Assembly: GCA_039930465.1 (NCBI GenBank)
Contig: JBDTTU010000011.1
Location: 1-64,000 of the forward strand
Length of the DNA: 64,000 bases
Reading direction: 5' to 3'
From: LMDS01 sp039930465
GTDB lineage: Bacteria; Pseudomonadota; Gammaproteobacteria; Burkholderiales; Burkholderiaceae_C
Under the pieces are notes generated by a model. It was not told the origin of the DNA. It did not search any database and worked only from the letters and a program-made list of their open reading frames with translations. The position numbers and the translations under genes were made by a program. This document shows, piece by piece, positions 19,728 through 38,473 of the stretch (position 1 is the first letter of the stretch; every line of letters begins with the position of its first letter).

Positions 19728-22700
19728 GCAGCCACCCGAACGCCGGCAGCGAAGAGCTGTCACCCGTCAAACGGGCCTTGCTGCAGATCCGCGAGCTCAA
19801 GGAGCGGCTCGCCGACGCGGAAGCGGCCGCCAACGAGCCGATCGCGATCGTCGGTGCCGGCCTGCGTCTGCCTGGCGGTGTCAACGATCTGGCGAGCCTG
19901 TGGGAGCTGCTGCATTCCGGCCGCGACGCGATCACCACGATTCCGCGCGAGCGCTGGGACATCGACGCGCTGTTCGACGAAGACGCCGACGCGCCGGGCA
20001 AGATGTTCACGCGCCATGGCGGTTTCATCGAAGGCGTCGATGCCTTCGACGCCGAGTTCTTCGGCATCTCGCCGCGCGAAGCCGAAAGCATGGACCCGCA
20101 GCAGCGCCTGCTGCTCGAGACCGCCTGGCACGCCTTCGAAGACGCCGGCATCGCGCCCAGCGCCCTGCACGGCTCGCGCGCCGGCGTGTTCCTCGGCGTG
20201 TGCAACAACGACTACGGCCGCATGCTGTTCGCGCACCCGCAGCGCATCGACCCGTACTTCAGCCCTGGCAATGCCGGCAGCGTGGTCTCGGGTCGCCTGT
20301 CGTACTTTCTCGGCACGCACGGTCCGAGCATCACGGTCGACACGGCCTGTTCCTCGTCGCTGGTCGCGATCCACCTCGCGATGCAGAGCCTGCGCGCAGG
20401 CGAATGCGAGCTCGCGCTGGCGGGTGGCATCAACCTGATCCTGTCGCCCGAGATGAACATCAACTTCTCGAAGGGCCGGATGATGGCGCGCGACGGCCGC
20501 TGCAAGACCTTCGACGACCGAGCCGACGGTTACGTGCGCGGCGAAGGCTGCGGCGTGGTCGTGCTGCGCCGACTGCGCGACTGCACCGCGGCCGACCGCG
20601 TGCTGGCCGTCTTGCGCGGCAGCGCGATCAACCAGGACGGCCGCAGCGGCGGCCTGACCGCCCCCAACGGCCCGGCACAGGAAGCGGTGATCCGCGCCGC
20701 GTTGGCCTCGGCCTCTTTGCAGCCGGCCCAAATTGCTTACGTCGAAGCGCACGGCACCGGCACCTCGCTCGGCGACCCGATTGAAGTGCAGGCACTAGGC
20801 GCCGCGCTGTCGCCGGGGCGCGACGCAGCGCAGCCGCTGGCCATCGGCTCGATCAAGACCAACGTCGGCCACCTGGAGGCTGCCGCCGGCGTGGCCGGTC
20901 TGTTGAAGGTCGTGCTGGCCTTGCAGCACCGCGAGATCCCGCCGCACCTGCACCTGCAGACCCTGAACAGCCACATCGACTGGGCGGCCTGGCCGATCGT
21001 CGTGCCAACCGTCGCCACGCCGTGGCAGAGCATCGGCGGGCGCCGTCTCGCAGGCGTCAGCTCGTTCGGCTTCAGCGGCACGAACGCGCACGTGATCGTC
21101 GAAGAAGCACCCCAGGCCAGCGAGCGGGCACTGCCCGAAACCGATCGCCTGCAACATGTGCTCGCCCTGTCGGCACGCGACGCACGCGCACTCCAGGCAC
21201 AGGCCGCTGCTTTTGCCGAACGGCTGCATGAAACGCGTGACACGCTCGCCGACATCTGCTTCACCTCCAACACCGGCCGCACCCATTTTTCGCATCGGCT
21301 GACGCTGCGTGGCGAAACGCGCGAGGCAATGCAGAAAGCCCTGCTCGCGTTCACGCGCGGCGCACCGGCGGCCGGCCTGGTGCACGATGTTTCCACCGCG
21401 CCACCGAGAATTGCTTTCCTCTTCACCGGCGGCGGTGCGCAATCGGTCGGTATGGCGCTCGGCCTCTACGAACGCTCTGCAGTGTTCCGCGCTGCACTCG
21501 ACGCCGCCGCAGCCATCCTCGACCCGCTGATCGGCCGCTCGCTGATCGACGTGCTGCGCGCGCCCGGCGAGGCCGACGCGCCGATTCACCAGACGCGCTT
21601 CGGTCAGCCGGCGCTGGTGGCGGTCGAGATCGCGCTCGCTGCACTCTGGCGCTCGTGGGGCATCGTTCCCTCGGCGGTGCTCGGCCACAGCCTGGGCGAA
21701 TACGCTGCGGCCCACGTGGCCGGGGTGCTCTCGCTCGAAGACGCGCTGCGCATCGTGGTCGAACGCACGCGCCAGGTCGACACGCTGAAGGCCGCCGGTG
21801 CGATGACGACAGTGTTCGCATCGGCCGAAGAGGTGCAGGCGGTGCTCGATGCCGACGGCCAGCACGCCAGCATCGCCGCGTACAACGGGCCGGAGCAGGT
21901 CGTGATCAGCGGGCCGCAGGCCGTGGTCGAACGCATCGGCGCGCTGTTCGAGACGCGGGGCGTTCGCGTGTCGCGCTTGCGCGTGGCCTATGCCTCGCAC
22001 TCGGCATTGATGGACCCGGTGCTCGCCTCCTTCGAACAGGCGCTGGCAGGCGTGCGTTTCGCCGAGCCGCGCATCACCTTCGTGTCCAACCTGAGCGGTG
22101 CGCCTGCCGGCCTCTCGCTCATCGGCCGCGCCGCTTACTGGCGTGACCACCTGCGTCAGCCGGTGCGTTTCGCGCAGAGCGTGCAAGCCCTGCACGAACT
22201 CGGCTGCACGCACTTCGTCGAGATCGGCCCGCACCCGGTGCTGGTCGGCATGGGCGCGGCTTGTGTGCCGCCGGGAACAGGCAGCTGGCTGCCTTCGCTG
22301 CGCCGGGAAGAAGACGACTGGAGCGTCATGCTCGACACCCTGCAGACGCTCTACACCGCCGGCGCAAGCGTCGATTGGGCAGGGTTCGACGCAGGCCTGT
22401 CGAGGCGCCGTGTCTCCTTGCCGCTGTACCCGTTCCAGCGCAAGCGCCACTGGGCCGAATGGGCCGGCAGCGCGGCGCTGCAAACCGACACCGCTCATGC
22501 CTGGCACAGCGTGGCCGCAGCGCTTGAACGCCAGGCCGATCGGGGCCCGATCGGGGTCGACCTCGGCAACTACGCCGCGAAGTGGGCCTGCCTTGAGCGG
22601 CTCACCGTGGCGCACGCGGCTTCGGCGTTGCGCGCTGTGGGTCTGTTCGGCGAGCCCGGCAGCCGTGCCACGATTTCGCAAGTGCGCGAACGGCTCGGCG

Positions 22701-24120
22701 CAGCGGAAACCTACCGCCATCTGCTGCAGCGCTGGCTGAAACGTCTGGTCGATGCCGGCCAGTTGCGCGCCGACGGCGACAACTTCGTCGCCGACACGCC
22801 GCTGGCCGAACCGGCGCTCGCCGCTTGCTGGCAAGAAGCCGACACGCTGCTCGCCGACAACCGGCCGTTGCTCGACTACGTTCGCCACTGCGGCACGCTC
22901 TTGCAAACCGTGCTGAACGGCCAACAAAGCGCGCTCGAAACCCTGTTCCCGGGTGGCAGCTTCGAGTTGGCCGACGGCCTGTACCGCCGCTCGGCGACGA
23001 TGCGCTACATCAACGACCTGGCCGCCAGCGCGGTCGAGGCCTTTGTCGCCGCGCGCCCCACCGGGCCGATCCGCGTGCTCGAGATCGGCGCCGGCACCGG
23101 CGGCACCAGCGCCGCGCTGCTGCCCTGCCTGCCGGCCGGCCGCACCCGTTACCGCTACACCGATGTCTCGGCATTCTTCTTCGACCGGGCACGCGAGGGC
23201 TTTGCAACGTTCCCCTTCATCGATTTCGCCGAGTTCGATCTCGACAAGACCATCGAATCCCAAGGGCTGTCGGCCGGCGGCTTCGATCTCGTGGTTGCCG
23301 CCAACGCGGTGCACGCGAGCCGCGACCTGCGCGCCGCACTGCAGCGCCTGCGCGCGCTGGTCGCGCCGGGCGGCCTGCTGTTGCTGGTCGAAACCACGGC
23401 GCACCTGGCCTGGTTCGACATGACGACCGGCCTGATCGAAGGCTGGCAACATTTCGCCGACGACCTGCGCACCGACAACCCGCTGCTGCCCGCCGCGACC
23501 TGGACCCAGGCGCTCCATGACGCCGGCTTCGACGCGGCCGGTGCCTGGCCAATCGCCGGCTCCGCGGCCGAAGCGCTGGGCCAGCATGTTGTGATCGCGC
23601 GGGTGGCGGGCGATGCACCCGGCGACACCGCCCTCGCTGCGTCTGACGCCGTTGCGCCGGCCCGCGGCGTCAGCGCCGCTGCGGCCTCCGCCGAAACTGC
23701 CAGGGCCTTGCGCCAGCAGGTGCTGGACGCCTTGCCCGACGAACGCCTCGAACTGCTGCGCGACTTCGTGCGTGACCATGTCGTGCGTGTGCTCAAGCTC
23801 GATGCCGACGAACCCCCCGGCCGCAACGACCGCCTGATGGACCTCGGCTTCGACTCGCTGATGGCGGTGCAGTTGCGCAACCAGCTCGGTCTGGGGCTCG
23901 GCCTCGACAAGCCCTTGCCCGCGACACTGATGTTCGACCAGCCGACCATCGACGCGCTTGCCACCTACCTGCTCGAGCGTGTCGCGCCGCCGGAGACCGA
24001 GGTCGCCGTCGTATCGAAAGCCGTCGCGAAGCGCGCCCCAGAAACGCTGGGGGCCGCCGCAGTGGCCGCGATGAGCGATGCGGACATCGAGGCGCTGCTG
24101 TTGTCGCGCCTGGAACGGAA

Positions 24121-24124
<4 letters not shown>
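19724..24124 (+). CDS. Type I PKS, module 3: KS-AT-cMT-ACP
   Basis: This is the shortest module, 1466 residues, and has no reductive domain. Domains are an N-terminal docking coil (LSPVKRALLQIRELKERL), KS about 40-465 (Cys209), AT about 565-865, a C-methyltransferase about 960-1310, and ACP Ser1378 in GFDSL. AT has Ser656 in GHSLG and YASH at 756-759; its first motif reads FTGGGAQ instead of FTGQGAQ. The SAM-binding motif VLEIGAGTGG lies near 1118. With no KR the beta-keto group should persist, and the cMT should add a SAM-derived methyl at the alpha carbon. If AT loads methylmalonyl, a gem-dimethyl beta-keto unit could result (inference). It overlaps both neighbours by ATGA. The C-terminal tail MSDADIEALLLSRLE resembles those of PKS 1, 2, 4 and 5. 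Confidence 0.93.
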
Positions 24125-31833
<7,709 letters not shown>

Positions 31834-31837
31834 TGAG

Positions 31838-34800
31838 ATGAGCAGCAGCGATTTTCTCGACCGCATCAACAAACTCTCGCCCAAGCGGCTGGCGTTGTTG
31901 GCGCTCGAGATGCACGAGCAGATCGAGGCGGCGGGCGAGCGTGCGCGCGAGCCGATCGCCGTGATCGGCATGGGCTGCCGCTTCCCCGGCGGCGCCGACA
32001 GCCCTGACGCGTTCTGGCAGTTGCTCCGCGAAGGCCGCGACGCGATCCGCGAAGTGCCGGCCGAGCGCTGGGACATCGACGCCTACTTCGACGCCGACCC
32101 GGATGCACCGGCAAAAATGTCGGCGCGCAACGGCGGCTTTCTCGACCAGATCGACGGTTTCGACCCGGCGTTCTTCGGCATCTCGCCGCGCGAAGCGCTG
32201 ACGATGGACCCGCAGCAGCGCCTCGTGCTCGAAGTCGCCTGGGAAGCGATCGAGCACGCCGGCATCGGCCCGGAACAGCTCGCCGGCTCGGCCACCGGCG
32301 TGTTCCTGGGCGTGTGCAACAGCGACCATTTCCAGCGTGTCATCGATCGCGGCAGCGAAGCGATCGACGCCTATCTGGCCTCGGGCAACGCGCACAGCGT
32401 GGCGTCGGGGCGGATCGCGTATTTCCTCGGCCTGCAAGGGCCGGCACTGTCGATCGACACCGCCTGCTCTTCGTCGCTGGTGGCCCTGCACCTCGCTTGC
32501 CAGAGCCTGCGCAACGGCGAGTCGCGCCTGGCCTTGTGCGGTGGCGTGAACCTGATGTGCTCGCCTGAAACGACGATCGCGCTGACCAAGGCCCACATGC
32601 TTGCGCCCGACGGTCGCTGCAAGACCTTCGACGCCGCAGCCGATGGCTTTTCGCGTGGCGAAGGCTGCGGCGTGATCCTGCTGAAGCGGCTCGCCGAAGC
32701 GCAGGCCGATGGTGACCGCGTGCTCGCGGTGATCCGCGGCACGGCGTCGAACCAGGATGGGCGCAGTGGCGGCCTGACCGTGCCCAACGGCCCGGCCCAG
32801 GAGGCAGTGATCCGGGCCGCACTGGCCGATGCGGGCCTGGCACCGGCCGACATTGGCTATGTCGAAGCACACGGCACCGGCACCACCCTCGGTGACCCGA
32901 TCGAGGTGCGCGCGCTGGCCGGTGCACTCGGCCCCGGGCGAGCCGTCGACGCGCCGCTGCTGCTCGGATCGGTCAAGACCAACATCGGCCACCTCGAGTC
33001 GGCAGCCGGTATTGCTGGCGTGATCAAGGTGGTGCTGGCGCTGCAGCACGAACGCATTCCGCCGCACCTGCACTTCACGCAGCCGAGCCCGCACATCGCC
33101 TGGTCGGACTACCCGGTCCAGGTCGAGGCTGCCGGGCGCGCGTGGCCGCGCGGCGCCACGCCACGACGTGCCGGCGTGAGTTCGTTCGGTTTCAGCGGCA
33201 CGAACGCGCACGTGATCCTCGAAGAGGCGCCTGCGGCAGACGCGGCCGCCGCAGGCGCAGCCATCGATCGGCCCTTGCACTGCCTGCCCTTGTCGGCACG
33301 CTCGCCGCAGGCGCTGCGCGAACTGGCACTCGGCATGGCCGCCGCGCTCGCCGACGGAAGTGGCATCACGCTCGCCGAAGCCGCACACACGGCCGGTGTC
33401 GGCCGATCCCATTTCAGCGAGCGCCTTGCAGTGGTGGCCGACAGCAACGCCGCGGCATGCGCAGCGCTTCTCGCCTTCGCGCGCGGTGACGAGCACCCTG
33501 CCCTGCACCGCGGCACCGCGCTGCCGGGCGAGGCGCCCGAACTGGTGTTCATGTTCACCGGCCAGGGCTCGCAGTACCCCGGCATGGGTGAGCGCCTTTA
33601 CCGGATCGCGCCGGTGTTCCGCGACGTGATCGACCGCTGCGACAGCCTGCTCGGCGCCGACGCGGCCGGGCGCACGCTCAAGAGCGTGCTGTTCGGCGCG
33701 CCAGCCGACCCGGCGCCGATCCACGACACCGCGTGGACGCAGCCGGCGCTCTTTGCCGTCGAATACGGGCTGACACAACTCTGGCGTTCGTGGGGCATCG
33801 AGCCCGCGGCCGTGATCGGACATTCGGTCGGTGAATACATCGCGGCCTGCGTCGCCGGCGTGTTCACGCTCGAAGACGGTCTGCGGCTGATCAAGGAGCG
33901 CGGCCGGCTGATGCAGGCGCTGCCCGCCGGCGGCTCGATGGCCGCGGTCTTCGCGCCGCTCGAAGACGTCGTCGCAGCGATCGCGCCGATGAACGACCGG
34001 CTCGCGATCGCGGCCGTGAATGCGGCCGACAGCGTCGTCGTGTCGGGCGAGTCGGCGGCGGTCGAGGCCCTGCTTGCCACGCTCGCTGAACGCAATCTGC
34101 AAGGCCACCGCTTGTTCGTGTCGCTGGCGGCGCATTCGCCGCTGGTCGAGCCGGCCCTGGCCGCAATGGAAGCGTGCGCGCGCAGCGTGACGATGCAGGC
34201 ACCGCGCATTCCGGTCGCATGGAACCTGACCGGCGGAGCGTTGCCGGCCACCGTGCCCGACGCGCACTACTGGCGCCGCCACCTGCGCGAACCGGTGCGT
34301 TTTGCCGATGGCATCGAATGGCTGCAGCGCGAGGGTTATCGCAGCTTCGTCGAGGTCGGCCCGCACCCGACCCTGATCGCGCTCGCACAACGCACGCTGC
34401 CCGAGGCCGGCACGTCGTTCTGCACCTCGCTGCGCCGCGGCAAGGACGACTGGCAGGAGCTGAGCCACAGCCTGGCCTCGCTCTACGTGCAAGGCGCAGC
34501 CATCGACTGGGCCGGTGTCGACCGGCCCTACGGTACACAGCGTGTGTCGCTGCCCACCTACCCGTTCGAGCGCCGTTCCTACTGGATCGCGAGCACGCCG
34601 CCGGGCGCGCATCGCAGCAAGCCGGCGCCGCGTGGCGCGCATGCGCTGATCGGCACGCGCCTGGCCACGGCGGTGCCGCTGTTCGAAACCGTCTTGCGCC
34701 CCGACCAGCCGGCCTACCTCGGCGAGCACCGCATACAAGGCGCGGCACTGGTGGCGGGCCCGGTGTTCCTCGAGATGGCGCAGACGGGCGCGCGCGCCGC

Positions 34801-37800
34801 TTTGGGGCCGCCACGGCATGGCGTCGAGGGTTTCGTGGTTCACGAACCGCTGGTGCTGCCCGACGCAGGCCGCACCGTGCAACTCCATCTTGGTGCAGAA
34901 GCCAATGGCTCTCAGCCGTTCGAGATTCACAGCCGTGCGCTCGATGCGAGCGGCGAATGGCAGTTGCACGCCAGTGGCCGCCTGACGAGCGCGGCGACCG
35001 GGGCGCTGACGGGTGCCGACAGCACGCCGATCGGCGAAATCGAACGCAGGCTGGGCGAATCGGCCCCGTGCGACGCCTATTACGAGCGGCTCGCCGAGCT
35101 CGGCATCACGCTCGGACCGAAGTTCCGCAGCCTGCGTCACGCGCGCCACCGCGATGGCGAGGTGCTGGCCCGCATCGCGCTGGACGATGCCGATGCCCCC
35201 GACGCCGTGGTGTGGGCCCATCCCTGCCTGCTCGACGGCGCCTTGCAGGCGGTCGGGCTGGCGCTGCCCGCATCGAGCGATGCGGCCGACGTGTACCTGC
35301 TCACCGGCATCGAGAGGCTGCAGCTCGCCGGGCCGCTGCCCGCGGCGCTCTGGTGCCACGTGCGTGTGCGTGCCAGCGCCACCGCTCGGCCGGTCGAATG
35401 GCGCGCCGATGTCAGCTTGCGCGGTGACGACGGCACCGTGCTGGGCGTGGTCACCGGTGTGCTGCTGCGGCGAGCCACGCGAGAAACGCTGCAGCGCGTG
35501 ATCGGTGCTTCGTCGCCCGATGCTGGCCTGTTCTACCAGGTCGAGTGGGAGAGCGCCCCGGCCGCGCTTCGTGCCGCGCCGCTGCTGCTGCCGCCGACGC
35601 GTTTCATCGCCGACTTGCGCGACCGCTTCGCCGCGCTCGCGGTCAGCGAAGGTGTGTCGGTCTACGAGCAGTTGTTGCCGGAACTCGACCGGCTGAGCGC
35701 CGAGCACGTCACGATCGCGCTGCGTCAGCTCGATTTCGCCGACCGGCCCGGCCGCCGGTTCAATGCCGACACCGAAGCCGCCGCGCTCGGCGTCGTGCCG
35801 CAACACCGGTGCCTGTTCCGGCGTCTGATGCAGATGCTGACCGAAGACGGCGTTCTGCGCGTCGAGGGCCTCGAGTTCGAGGTGCTGCGGCCTCTTGTGG
35901 CATGCGACCCGGCCGCGCGCTACGACACGCTGCTGCAGCGCTTCGCCGCAGTCGACGGCGAACTGAGCACGCTGCGGCGCTGCGGTGGCGCGCTCGGCCG
36001 CGTGCTGCGCGGCGAACAAGACCCGCTGCAGTTGCTGTTCCCCGGCGGTTCCTTCGCCGAAGCCCGCAAGCTTTACGTCGAGTCACCCTTCGCGCGCACC
36101 TACAACGCCGCGCTCGGCGAAGCGCTCACGGCCGCGATCGCGCAGCTGCCGGCAACGAGCCGGCTGCGTGTGCTCGAGATCGGCGCCGGCACCGGCGGCA
36201 CCACCACCTACGTGCTGCCGCTGCTGCCGGCCGACCGCGTCGAGTACACGTTCACCGACCTGTCGCCGCTGTTTCTGGAGCGCGCTGCCGAACAGTTCGG
36301 CGCCTACCCTTTTGTCGACCGCGCCTTGCTCGACATCGAACGCGACCCGTTGACGCAAGGTTTCGAAGCCGGCCGCTACGACATCGTGATCGCCGCCAAC
36401 GTGCTGCACGCCACCGCCGATCTGCGCCAGTCGTTGCTGCACGCACGCAGCCTGCTGGCGTCGGGTGGCCTGATGCTGCTGCTCGAAGGGGTGGCGCCGG
36501 AGCGCTGGGTCGACTTGAGCTTCGGGCTCACCGACGGCTGGTGGCGCTTCACCGACACCGGCCTGCGGCCCGACTATCCACTCATCGGCCGCAGTGCTTG
36601 GCAACGGCTGCTGGGCGAACTCGGTTTCAGCGATGTCGCCGCCGTGCCCGACGAGGTGCGCGGCCGGCGCGACCTGTCGCAGCAGGCGCTGATCGTGGCC
36701 CGCGCACCCGTGGTTGCGCGGCGCTGGGCCTTGTTGGGCGGGCCCGTTGCATTCGCCGACGCGATCCGGCAACGCCTGCAGGCGCGCGGCGACAGCGTCG
36801 CGGTCTGTGCCGCCGAGGCCTTCGACACCGCTTTGCCGACCGTGGACGAATGGGTCTACCTCGGCGCGCTGGCGCTCACCAACGTCGGCGACGACGCGGC
36901 TGCCTCGCAGCGCTGCGAAACGCTCGCCTGCGCGGCACCGCTGCGCTGGTTGACCCGGCTGGTGCAACAACCGAACCCCGGCCGCGCCTGGCTGGTCACA
37001 CAGGGTGCGCAGGCGGCGCGCGGCGAGGTCAGCGCCGACGGTCGCTGGCAGGCGCCGCTGTGGGGCATCGGCCGTGTCTTCGCGCTCGAACAACCCGGCC
37101 GCTGGGGTGGCGCGGTCGACCTGCCGGCCACGGCCGACAGCAGCACCCTCGTCGACACCTTGATCAGCGCACTCGATGCCGAAGACGGCGAAGACCAGAG
37201 TGCCTGGCACGACGGTACAAGGTTCGTCGCCCGCCTCGCCCCAGCCTCGGCGCCGACCGCGCCAGCGGCCCGCTTCCGCGCCGATGCGACCTACCTGGTC
37301 AGCGGCGGCTTCGGCGGGCTCGGGCTGCTCGTCGCCCGCTGGATGGCAGAACAGGGTGCGCGCCATCTGGCCCTGCTCGGCCGCCACCCCGAGATGGCGT
37401 CCGAGGGCGTGCGTGCCATCGAGGCATTGGGCGCGCGTGTCATCGGCTTGAAAGGGGATGTCGCCGACGCGGCGGCGATGCAGACTCTGCTGCGTGATGT
37501 GGCGGCACAGGCGCCGCCGGTGCGCGGCATCATGCACGCGGCCGCCGCGTTCAGCAGCGCGCCGATCACCGAGCTGTCAGCGGCTCAGTTGACGGCGATG
37601 CTGCGCCCGAAGGTCGATGGCACGCTGGTGCTGGAGCGACTGGCGGAGCGCGAGAACATGGACTTCCTGGTGCTTTTTTCGTCGACCACCGCCTTGCTCG
37701 GTGCGTCCGGCCTCGCCCACTACGCTGCCGCCAACCAGTTCCTCGACGCCACGGCGCTGCGCACGCGAGCCTCGGCCTGCAAGCTGCTGTCGGTGAACTG

Positions 37801-38473
37801 GGGCACCTGGGAAGCGATGCGCCTGGCCTCCGGCGAAGACCGGCGCAGTTACCGTGAGGGCGGACTGGAACCGATGCCCGCCGGCGCGGCACTCGATGCA
37901 CTCTGCCGGCTGCTCGGGGGGCCGCAACGGCAGGCGGTCGTCGCGCAGATCGACTGGTCTGTCCTCAAGCCACTGCACGAAGCCCGGCGCGCGCGGCCGT
38001 TCCTGTCGCGCCTCGGTCTGGTCGCGCCGCTGGCCGCTCCACCCGCGCCCGACGGTGCCGACGTCCGGCCGGCGCTGATCGAACAACTTGAGCGCGCGCC
38101 GTCGGGCCGACGCCATGACCTGCTGGTCGAGTACGTGCAAGGCGAGGTCGCCATGGTGCTCGGTCTGCCCAAGGGCGAACCGTTGCCCACCGCCACCGGC
38201 CTGTTCGATCTGGGCATGGACTCGCTGATGTCGGTCGAACTCAAACGCCGGCTCGAACGCGGCGCCGGGCGGGCGCTGCCTTCCACGCTGACCTTCAACT
38301 ACCCGAACGTTGGCGCGCTGGCCAGTTTTCTCGAGTCGCAGCTCGTCGTGCAGGCGAAACCGGAAGCGGCCGCACCGGCCATCGTTCGAGTGATCGAGGC
38401 GGTCGATCTGGACCAACTGAGCGACGACGAACTCGAAGCACGTTTGCTGGCCAAACTGGAGCAGATCGGATGA
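31838..38473 (+). CDS. Type I PKS, module 5: KS-AT-DH-cMT-KR-ACP
   Basis: Extension module of 2211 residues. An N-terminal docking segment (LSPKRLALLALEMHEQIE) precedes KS about 37-465 (Cys210) and AT about 565-865. AT has Ser663 in GHSVG and LAAH at 763-766, an atypical specificity motif. DH is about 925-1215 with His964 and Asp1133, but the Pro of HxxxGxxxxP is Ala (HRIQGAALVAG). cMT is about 1260-1640 (VLEIGAGTGG near 1445). KR is about 1818-2000 with Ser1949, Tyr1962 and Asn1966 intact; the B-type LDD motif is absent (AAAAFSS). ACP Ser2129 is in GMDSL. There is no ER. If DH is active the unit is an alpha-methyl enoyl; if not, an alpha-methyl beta-hydroxy unit. The C-terminal docking tail reads LSDDELEARLLAKLE. 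It overlaps the first transporter gene by ATGA. Confidence 0.93.
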   Translation: MSSSDFLDRINKLSPKRLALLALEMHEQIEAAGERAREPIAVIGMGCRFPGGADSPDAFWQLLREGRDAIREVPAERWDIDAYFDADPDAPAKMSARNGGFLDQIDGFDPAFFGISPREALTMDPQQRLVLEVAWEAIEHAGIGPEQLAGSATGVFLGVCNSDHFQRVIDRGSEAIDAYLASGNAHSVASGRIAYFLGLQGPALSIDTACSSSLVALHLACQSLRNGESRLALCGGVNLMCSPETTIALTKAHMLAPDGRCKTFDAAADGFSRGEGCGVILLKRLAEAQADGDRVLAVIRGTASNQDGRSGGLTVPNGPAQEAVIRAALADAGLAPADIGYVEAHGTGTTLGDPIEVRALAGALGPGRAVDAPLLLGSVKTNIGHLESAAGIAGVIKVVLALQHERIPPHLHFTQPSPHIAWSDYPVQVEAAGRAWPRGATPRRAGVSSFGFSGTNAHVILEEAPAADAAAAGAAIDRPLHCLPLSARSPQALRELALGMAAALADGSGITLAEAAHTAGVGRSHFSERLAVVADSNAAACAALLAFARGDEHPALHRGTALPGEAPELVFMFTGQGSQYPGMGERLYRIAPVFRDVIDRCDSLLGADAAGRTLKSVLFGAPADPAPIHDTAWTQPALFAVEYGLTQLWRSWGIEPAAVIGHSVGEYIAACVAGVFTLEDGLRLIKERGRLMQALPAGGSMAAVFAPLEDVVAAIAPMNDRLAIAAVNAADSVVVSGESAAVEALLATLAERNLQGHRLFVSLAAHSPLVEPALAAMEACARSVTMQAPRIPVAWNLTGGALPATVPDAHYWRRHLREPVRFADGIEWLQREGYRSFVEVGPHPTLIALAQRTLPEAGTSFCTSLRRGKDDWQELSHSLASLYVQGAAIDWAGVDRPYGTQRVSLPTYPFERRSYWIASTPPGAHRSKPAPRGAHALIGTRLATAVPLFETVLRPDQPAYLGEHRIQGAALVAGPVFLEMAQTGARAALGPPRHGVEGFVVHEPLVLPDAGRTVQLHLGAEANGSQPFEIHSRALDASGEWQLHASGRLTSAATGALTGADSTPIGEIERRLGESAPCDAYYERLAELGITLGPKFRSLRHARHRDGEVLARIALDDADAPDAVVWAHPCLLDGALQAVGLALPASSDAADVYLLTGIERLQLAGPLPAALWCHVRVRASATARPVEWRADVSLRGDDGTVLGVVTGVLLRRATRETLQRVIGASSPDAGLFYQVEWESAPAALRAAPLLLPPTRFIADLRDRFAALAVSEGVSVYEQLLPELDRLSAEHVTIALRQLDFADRPGRRFNADTEAAALGVVPQHRCLFRRLMQMLTEDGVLRVEGLEFEVLRPLVACDPAARYDTLLQRFAAVDGELSTLRRCGGALGRVLRGEQDPLQLLFPGGSFAEARKLYVESPFARTYNAALGEALTAAIAQLPATSRLRVLEIGAGTGGTTTYVLPLLPADRVEYTFTDLSPLFLERAAEQFGAYPFVDRALLDIERDPLTQGFEAGRYDIVIAANVLHATADLRQSLLHARSLLASGGLMLLLEGVAPERWVDLSFGLTDGWWRFTDTGLRPDYPLIGRSAWQRLLGELGFSDVAAVPDEVRGRRDLSQQALIVARAPVVARRWALLGGPVAFADAIRQRLQARGDSVAVCAAEAFDTALPTVDEWVYLGALALTNVGDDAAASQRCETLACAAPLRWLTRLVQQPNPGRAWLVTQGAQAARGEVSADGRWQAPLWGIGRVFALEQPGRWGGAVDLPATADSSTLVDTLISALDAEDGEDQSAWHDGTRFVARLAPASAPTAPAARFRADATYLVSGGFGGLGLLVARWMAEQGARHLALLGRHPEMASEGVRAIEALGARVIGLKGDVADAAAMQTLLRDVAAQAPPVRGIMHAAAAFSSAPITELSAAQLTAMLRPKVDGTLVLERLAERENMDFLVLFSSTTALLGASGLAHYAAANQFLDATALRTRASACKLLSVNWGTWEAMRLASGEDRRSYREGGLEPMPAGAALDALCRLLGGPQRQAVVAQIDWSVLKPLHEARRARPFLSRLGLVAPLAAPPAPDGADVRPALIEQLERAPSGRRHDLLVEYVQGEVAMVLGLPKGEPLPTATGLFDLGMDSLMSVELKRRLERGAGRALPSTLTFNYPNVGALASFLESQLVVQAKPEAAAPAIVRVIEAVDLDQLSDDELEARLLAKLEQIG

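Noticed and set aside
20795..23779. A 994-codon open frame on the minus strand
   Set aside because: Antisense to PKS 3 with the same composition artefact. Similar long minus-strand frames lie under the other PKS genes and were left out for the same reason.
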